From Flavobacteriales bacterium UBA5422 (GTDB lineage: Bacteria > Bacteroidota > Bacteroidia > Flavobacteriales_D > Crocinitomicaceae), in contig DHNG01000026.1 in the NCBI GenBank assembly GCA_002409405.1, forward strand, positions 57,711-75,163: a DNA stretch of 17,453 nucleotides, in the 5' to 3' direction. Positions within the stretch are counted from its first letter, which is position 1, and the number at the start of each line of letters is the position of its first letter. Shown here in pieces: positions 13,733 through 17,453 of this stretch. The translations under genes and the position numbers were made by a program. The notes below the pieces were generated by a model. That model did no database searches. It had not been told where the DNA came from and worked only from the letters and a program-made list of their open reading frames with translations.

Positions 13733-16460
13733 CTTCTCGTGTCTTATTATTGTTAAATCGATACGTCAATTTCAACAAGAAATAACGTGTAATTACTTGT
13801 GTTCTGTTGTCAACAACCATGTTCCCTGTAACGGTACGCCCGGCGTTCACATTTTGATTCAGGATGTCATTTCCGATGACAGACAACAACAGGTTTTCTG
13901 TTTTCAGGAACGTTTTTCCGATTTCCGCATTCCAGATGAAATAACTCAGGTTATATCCATCTGCCAACTGACCGTTGATCGTGTATCGGAAATCAGACTT
14001 AAGGATAAATCCTAACGGCATTCTCCAGGTAATGCGTCCGTTGTAGACCTGAACACCATAAGGAGTGTTGGATGCTGTACTCAATGAACTTTTTGGACTA
14101 TTCCAGTCGTAACGCCCTCCGATGTTAAACTCCAGTGAGTCCCAGAAGAAACGAAATTCTCCACCCCCTCCGATGTTGATATTATCGGTTATGTTTTTCT
14201 CGTTGTTGATGAAGTTCGAGTAGTGGTTGTATCCAGCCACAATGTTGGGATGTACCTGAATAGTTTTCCCTTTTAGCGGAATACCGGCACCTCCGTATAC
14301 ACTTCCGTAGAAGTTTCCATCCACATTGACTGTTTGTGTAACCATACGTCCGAATTGGTCATAAGTGGTTGAACTGGCAAATGCATTGTTGTCCAGGTAT
14401 AAATTTGTTCCTGCCCAGATGAAACTTCCTTTCATCGGATTCCAGGAATTGAACCAGGCATTCAGACTGTGTCCGTAATTAGGAACCAGATCCGGGTTAC
14501 CGATTTTTAATCGGTTCGGGTTAGAGTTGTCCTGTACCGGCTGCAAATCATTGATGGCAGGTTGGTTGGAATAGGTATTGTAGGTTACCTGGAATTGTTT
14601 ACTCATGCTCGGTCTGAACTGGTAACGGGCACTTGGCAAAATGTTGGTGATGTTTTGGTGAATGCTGTTATTGTTGACCATGTTGATGTTGGCAATATCA
14701 ACATTTCTTACATCTGCACGAATGAATGCCATGTGTTTGCTCTTATCAAACTGGAATTTTAAACCTGCTTTGTGTTCATTTCTGTTCGTTTCAAAAATGT
14801 TGGATAAATCAGCGCGGTATTCCGAGTACGTTCCGTTGGCAAAATCATAGGTTGACTTGTCCTGATCAAAGTTTTCAATTTTGTAGTTGTACATGATTGT
14901 TCCCTTGAACAGTTCTCCTAACGGTTCGGTATAAGATGCAAAGAAATTGTTGGTCATCTCCGTATTCAGATTTCCTTTCGACTGATCAACCGTGTCGTTC
15001 AACATTGGAATGGCAGGAATCGTTGTACGAGTCAACAGGTTTCCATTTGTTTTATTATCAACGTAATTGAAATAGTAATCTACTTTTACTTCTCGTCTCG
15101 GCTTCATGAATTTTCGTGTCAAACTCATGGTTAGTTCACCATCAATCCCTGTGGATTTGTTTTTTGTATTTGCGAATGACTGTAACGAAGGAATACTATC
15201 CTCTCCCAGGTAACTGGTCAGTGTATTGTTGTCCGTAAAACCTTTGTCAAAACGAAATGTTGGACGTACCACTAAATTGGTCAGTGAATCCAGTTGCGAA
15301 TCCAATGAGAAATTGATGGTGTGACTTTCATTGCGCGACAGATTGTTCGTCGAATCATCCGTAAAATAGGTAGTATCTGTCAAAAAGAATTTTGTTCGGC
15401 TTCCCGAATACGTTTGTAACTCTGTATTGTAATACGTATAGTTGAAACCGATTTTTGTGTTTTTCTTCTTACCGATTTTATCAGAGAAATAGATCCCCGC
15501 CTTCAACGTTCGTGGAATCCCGTTGGCAGAATTGTTTTCAAATGGGTTGAACGGATTGCCGTCAGTTGACTCATTGTCCAGCCCGAAACGATTGGCATCT
15601 CCCCATCCGAAATTGGAGCGTGGTGTGTTGGTTCCCAATGCAAATACGGATAGTTTTTGGGTACTGTTGAACCGGTTAAAGAGTAATTCTCCTTCGTAAT
15701 AAGGTCGTTTTATATTGGCCAGTCCGAAATCGGAGGCTGCGGATGCTTTTCCGAAATACCCTTTCTTGGCATCGTCTTTCAGTTTCAGATCGAGGACCTT
15801 TATCTTGTCTTCACTTCCGAATTGTCCAACATCTGTTTTTTCATAAACTTCCACCGTTTCGATGGCATTGGCTCCTAAATTTTTTGTTGCGATTGTCGGG
15901 TCATTTCCGAAGAATTCATCTCCGTCCACCAATACCTTTGAAATTTCCTGTCCCTGGGATTTGATTTTTCCATCCTGGTCCACTTCAATTCCGGGTAATC
16001 GTTTCAATAAATCTTCAACAACCGCATTTGGCCCCACTTTGAAGGAGTCAGCGATGTAGACAAGTGTATCTCCCTTAAAATAAATCGGATCTTTATAGGC
16101 GTAAATCACCATTTCCTCAATTTCAGTTGCCTTGTTTGGCATTTTTATAAGGGGAATATCGATCTCCAGGTTTTCAGGATTTCCGATGATGAAAAAAGTC
16201 CGTTCATCATATTTCGGATGACTGATGGTCAACATGAAAGTATCCATGGGAAGGTTCTTCATTTCAAATTTTCCATCCTGATCGGTTCGTTGAAAACCAA
16301 GCAACAATGAATCCTTTACGCGAACCGCCATAGCGAGTGAATTGGGCAGGGGAGTGATACCATTCGTATCAACCACCACACCGGAAATACGCATTTCCTG
16401 CCCGAAAGAGATGTACGATAAAAACAAAGTCGTACATATGATTAAAAATCTGTTTAACAT
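13710..16460 (-). CDS. Outer-membrane beta-barrel protein with carboxypeptidase-regulatory-like and plug domains
   Basis: The 916-residue protein has a signal peptide (1-21, ending ISFGQ). A carboxypeptidase-regulatory-like beta domain follows (about 22-105; ISGVVVDTNG, DQDGKFEMKNLPMDTF). Next is a TonB-receptor-type plug (about 115-215; VVEDLLKRLPGIEVDQDGKI, VLVDGDEFFGNDP), then a long outer-membrane barrel ending in RFNNNKTREDEQKFPF with a terminal Phe. It resembles the TonB-dependent-like outer membrane beta-barrel family that often accompanies GLPGLI proteins, rather than a SusC protein: the length is closer to 900 than 1,000 and no SusD is adjacent. No TonB box is obvious. The substrate is unknown; peptide, metal or lipid-linked roles are all possible. 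Confidence 0.88.
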   Translation of the reverse strand: MLNRFLIICTTLFLSYISFGQEMRISGVVVDTNGITPLPNSLAMAVRVKDSLLLGFQRTDQDGKFEMKNLPMDTFMLTISHPKYDERTFFIIGNPENLEIDIPLIKMPNKATEIEEMVIYAYKDPIYFKGDTLVYIADSFKVGPNAVVEDLLKRLPGIEVDQDGKIKSQGQEISKVLVDGDEFFGNDPTIATKNLGANAIETVEVYEKTDVGQFGSEDKIKVLDLKLKDDAKKGYFGKASAASDFGLANIKRPYYEGELLFNRFNSTQKLSVFALGTNTPRSNFGWGDANRFGLDNESTDGNPFNPFENNSANGIPRTLKAGIYFSDKIGKKKNTKIGFNYTYYNTELQTYSGSRTKFFLTDTTYFTDDSTNNLSRNESHTINFSLDSQLDSLTNLVVRPTFRFDKGFTDNNTLTSYLGEDSIPSLQSFANTKNKSTGIDGELTMSLTRKFMKPRREVKVDYYFNYVDNKTNGNLLTRTTIPAIPMLNDTVDQSKGNLNTEMTNNFFASYTEPLGELFKGTIMYNYKIENFDQDKSTYDFANGTYSEYRADLSNIFETNRNEHKAGLKFQFDKSKHMAFIRADVRNVDIANINMVNNNSIHQNITNILPSARYQFRPSMSKQFQVTYNTYSNQPAINDLQPVQDNSNPNRLKIGNPDLVPNYGHSLNAWFNSWNPMKGSFIWAGTNLYLDNNAFASSTTYDQFGRMVTQTVNVDGNFYGSVYGGAGIPLKGKTIQVHPNIVAGYNHYSNFINNEKNITDNINIGGGGEFRFFWDSLEFNIGGRYDWNSPKSSLSTASNTPYGVQVYNGRITWRMPLGFILKSDFRYTINGQLADGYNLSYFIWNAEIGKTFLKTENLLLSVIGNDILNQNVNAGRTVTGNMVVDNRTQVITRYFLLKLTYRFNNNKTREDEQKFPF

Positions 16461-16480
16461 GTCCAGTTGAATTACCGAAA

Positions 16481-16488
16481 CAAAAGTA
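16481..16488 (-). promoter_or_regulatory. Probable -7 element for the outer-membrane protein / GLPGLI operon
   Basis: On the minus strand TACTTTTG matches TAnnTTTG, ends 20 nt before the ATG at 16460 and repeats the -7 sequence of the aminopeptidase promoter exactly. No TTTG is found 19 nt upstream, so it is only half-supported. Confidence 0.5.
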
Positions 16489-16641
16489 ACTATTCAATAT
16501 AAACAAGAATAAAAGAATTTATTAATGGTAAAAAGATCGTGTTGAGTGGTTGAATAGCAGGTTGCACATTATAATTTGTGTGAACAAGAAAAATGGAGTA
16601 CGAGATAAAAAACATACGTTTCCGTTAGTTAGGACAAAATT

Positions 16642-16658
16642 TTTTAACAACGTTAAAA
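16642..16658. repeat. Short perfect palindrome, possible regulator site
   Basis: TTTTAAC, spacer AAC, GTTAAAA: perfect 7-bp arms. It lies about 110 nt upstream of the -7 element of the rightward secreted-protein gene and about 155 nt upstream of the leftward operon's -7 element. The AT-rich setting makes chance palindromes common, so the regulatory reading is tentative. Confidence 0.35.
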
Positions 16659-16733
16659 TTTATTTAATGGATTGATTTGTTTGTTGTTAAGTGAATATTG
16701 TTTTTATGTTGTTAAAAAATTAATCCTATTTTA

Positions 16734-16762
16734 TTGATTTGTTAATAAATGTATTACTTTTA
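16734..16762 (+). promoter_or_regulatory. Probable promoter of the secreted repeat protein gene
   Basis: TTG at 16734-16736 is followed after 18 nt by TACTTTTA at 16755-16762, which fits TTG-N18/19-TAnnTTTG except for the last base. It would place transcription near 16767, leaving about 32 nt before the ATG at 16799. Confidence 0.5.
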
Positions 16763-16798
16763 TCGACGTTAATGTATTAATCATAAATACAACAGCTT

Positions 16799-17453
16799 AT
16801 GAAACGTCTACTCTCTTTATTTTTCGGGGTGTTCTTAGCCCCTATAATTCTTTTAGGTCAGTCAGATGGGTGTACGGGTGTTCCGTCGCTTACAGTGAAT
16901 GCTTCCTGTGTAACAACCAGTTATTCTCTTCCCGGTTCATTTAGTAATGGAGGCCTCGTGACTTCTACTTGTAACGGAACAAATAGGGATGATGGATGGT
17001 ATTCGTTTGTTGCAACATCTGCAAATACCCAAATTACTGCAACTGCAACCTCTGAAAGTCTGGCATTGGCTATCTGGTCAGCATGTGGCGGAGGCACAGA
17101 GTTAGGTTGTGGAAACGCTGCTTCAGGAGCATCTGTAAGTGTGAGTATAACAACCACCATCGGAACAACATACTATGTGCAACTGCACCGTCAATCGGGA
17201 AACAATACTGCTTCAATGACAGGAACGGTCTGTGTGCGATCGATTCCACCACCACCGGCAAATGACAATTGTACAGGAGCGGTAAATGTTCCGGTGAATA
17301 CAGGAGTTATTTGTACATCCAGTGTTGCAGGTACAATCGCAAATGCTACCGCTTCTTCGCAAGCGAATGGATGTGGTGGAACAGCCGACGATGATGTCTG
17401 GTATTCGTTCGTGGCAACCAATTCAACGCATTATATTAACCTGAATAACATAG
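16799..17453 (+). CDS. Secreted repeat protein, N-terminal part
   Basis: The open frame starts with ATG at 16799 and continues past the right edge (218 codons visible). A signal peptide (1-21, MKRLLSLFFGVFLAPIILLGQ) is followed by Cys- and Thr-rich beta domains. The motif DGWYSFVAT (W67) returns as DVWYSFVAT (W201), giving a period of about 134 residues, separated by a Pro-rich linker (RSIPPPPANDNC). Such PPC-like repeats are common in large secreted Bacteroidota proteins that carry a T9SS sorting domain at the far C-terminus, which is not in view. Its function is not recognisable; adhesin, or a domain attached to a hydrolase, are possibilities. Confidence 0.8.
   Translation, partial: MKRLLSLFFGVFLAPIILLGQSDGCTGVPSLTVNASCVTTSYSLPGSFSNGGLVTSTCNGTNRDDGWYSFVATSANTQITATATSESLALAIWSACGGGTELGCGNAASGASVSVSITTTIGTTYYVQLHRQSGNNTASMTGTVCVRSIPPPPANDNCTGAVNVPVNTGVICTSSVAGTIANATASSQANGCGGTADDDVWYSFVATNSTHYINLNNI

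Larger units (their letters stand above)
16461..16798. other. Divergent AT-rich intergenic region
   Basis: These 338 nt separate the outer-membrane protein gene (minus) from the secreted protein gene (plus). They hold a minus-strand -7 element next to the first gene, a full-length-like promoter before the second, a 17-bp palindrome at 16642-16658 and five scattered GTTAA words (16652, 16686, 16711, 16741, 16768). I see no open reading frame, RNA gene or mobile-element end. Confidence 0.7.

Noticed and set aside
16574..16587. A 14-nt stretch identical to part of the nrtR operator region (ATTTGTGTGAACAA at 3034-3047).
   Set aside because: Only one half-site is present and the right arm is missing. 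Over all pairs in 17 kb, about one 14-nt match is expected by chance.
1..17453. CRISPR arrays, tRNA or rRNA genes, insertion sequences and phage integration sites.
   Set aside because: No regularly spaced repeats, cloverleaf-like segments, transposase frames or flanking inverted/direct repeats were seen on reading either strand.

Overview
The window looks like a chromosomal segment of a Bacteroidota bacterium, most likely order Flavobacteriales; the genus cannot be fixed from sequence alone. The indications are the start of a GldA-type gliding ABC ATPase, a type IX secretion type B C-terminal domain, a GLPGLI-family protein beside a large outer-membrane beta-barrel protein, a GVLVPRLTTAQR-type secreted collagen-like protein, and promoters of the Bacteroidota form TTTG-N19-TAnnTTTG.

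Layout. Positions 1-2864 (minus strand) hold the first codons of gldA and a full-length M1 zinc aminopeptidase lipoprotein with a good rho-independent terminator. Positions 3031-7401 (plus strand) hold an NAD+-centred locus: an NrtR-type Nudix/winged-helix regulator, a short PRPP-synthetase-like protein, a KptA/Tpt1 RNA 2'-phosphotransferase, a PPP-type metallophosphatase and a NAMPT/NadV-type nicotinamide transferase. The last four are packed with a 4-nt overlap, an 11-nt overlap and a 13-nt gap. Positions 7462-10069 (plus) hold a small biotin carboxyl carrier protein and topoisomerase III. Positions 10131-12867 (minus) hold a probable three-gene surface-protein operon: a T9SS type B protein, a collagen-like protein and a small secreted protein. 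Positions 12995-16460 (minus) hold a GLPGLI protein overlapping the end of an outer-membrane beta-barrel protein. After a 338-nt AT-rich divergent intergenic region, a secreted repeat protein starts at 16799 and runs off the right edge.

The strongest signal is the NAD+ locus. Two near-identical 21-bp palindromes (TTTGTGT-N7-ACACAAA and a one-mismatch copy) flank the promoter in front of the PRPP-synthetase-like gene, exactly 52 bp apart. A weaker third copy lies on the -7 element of the regulator gene itself. This fits a self-controlled repressor, probably NrtR, acting on the operon.

KptA consumes NAD+ and releases nicotinamide plus a cyclic-phosphorylated ADP-ribose. The downstream phosphatase and the Prs-like/NAMPT-like pair could return those products to NAD+. 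This is either by the ordinary PRPP-to-NMN route or, more speculatively, by the ADP-ribose-pyrophosphate route (NARP1) known from phages. Which route applies cannot be decided from sequence alone.
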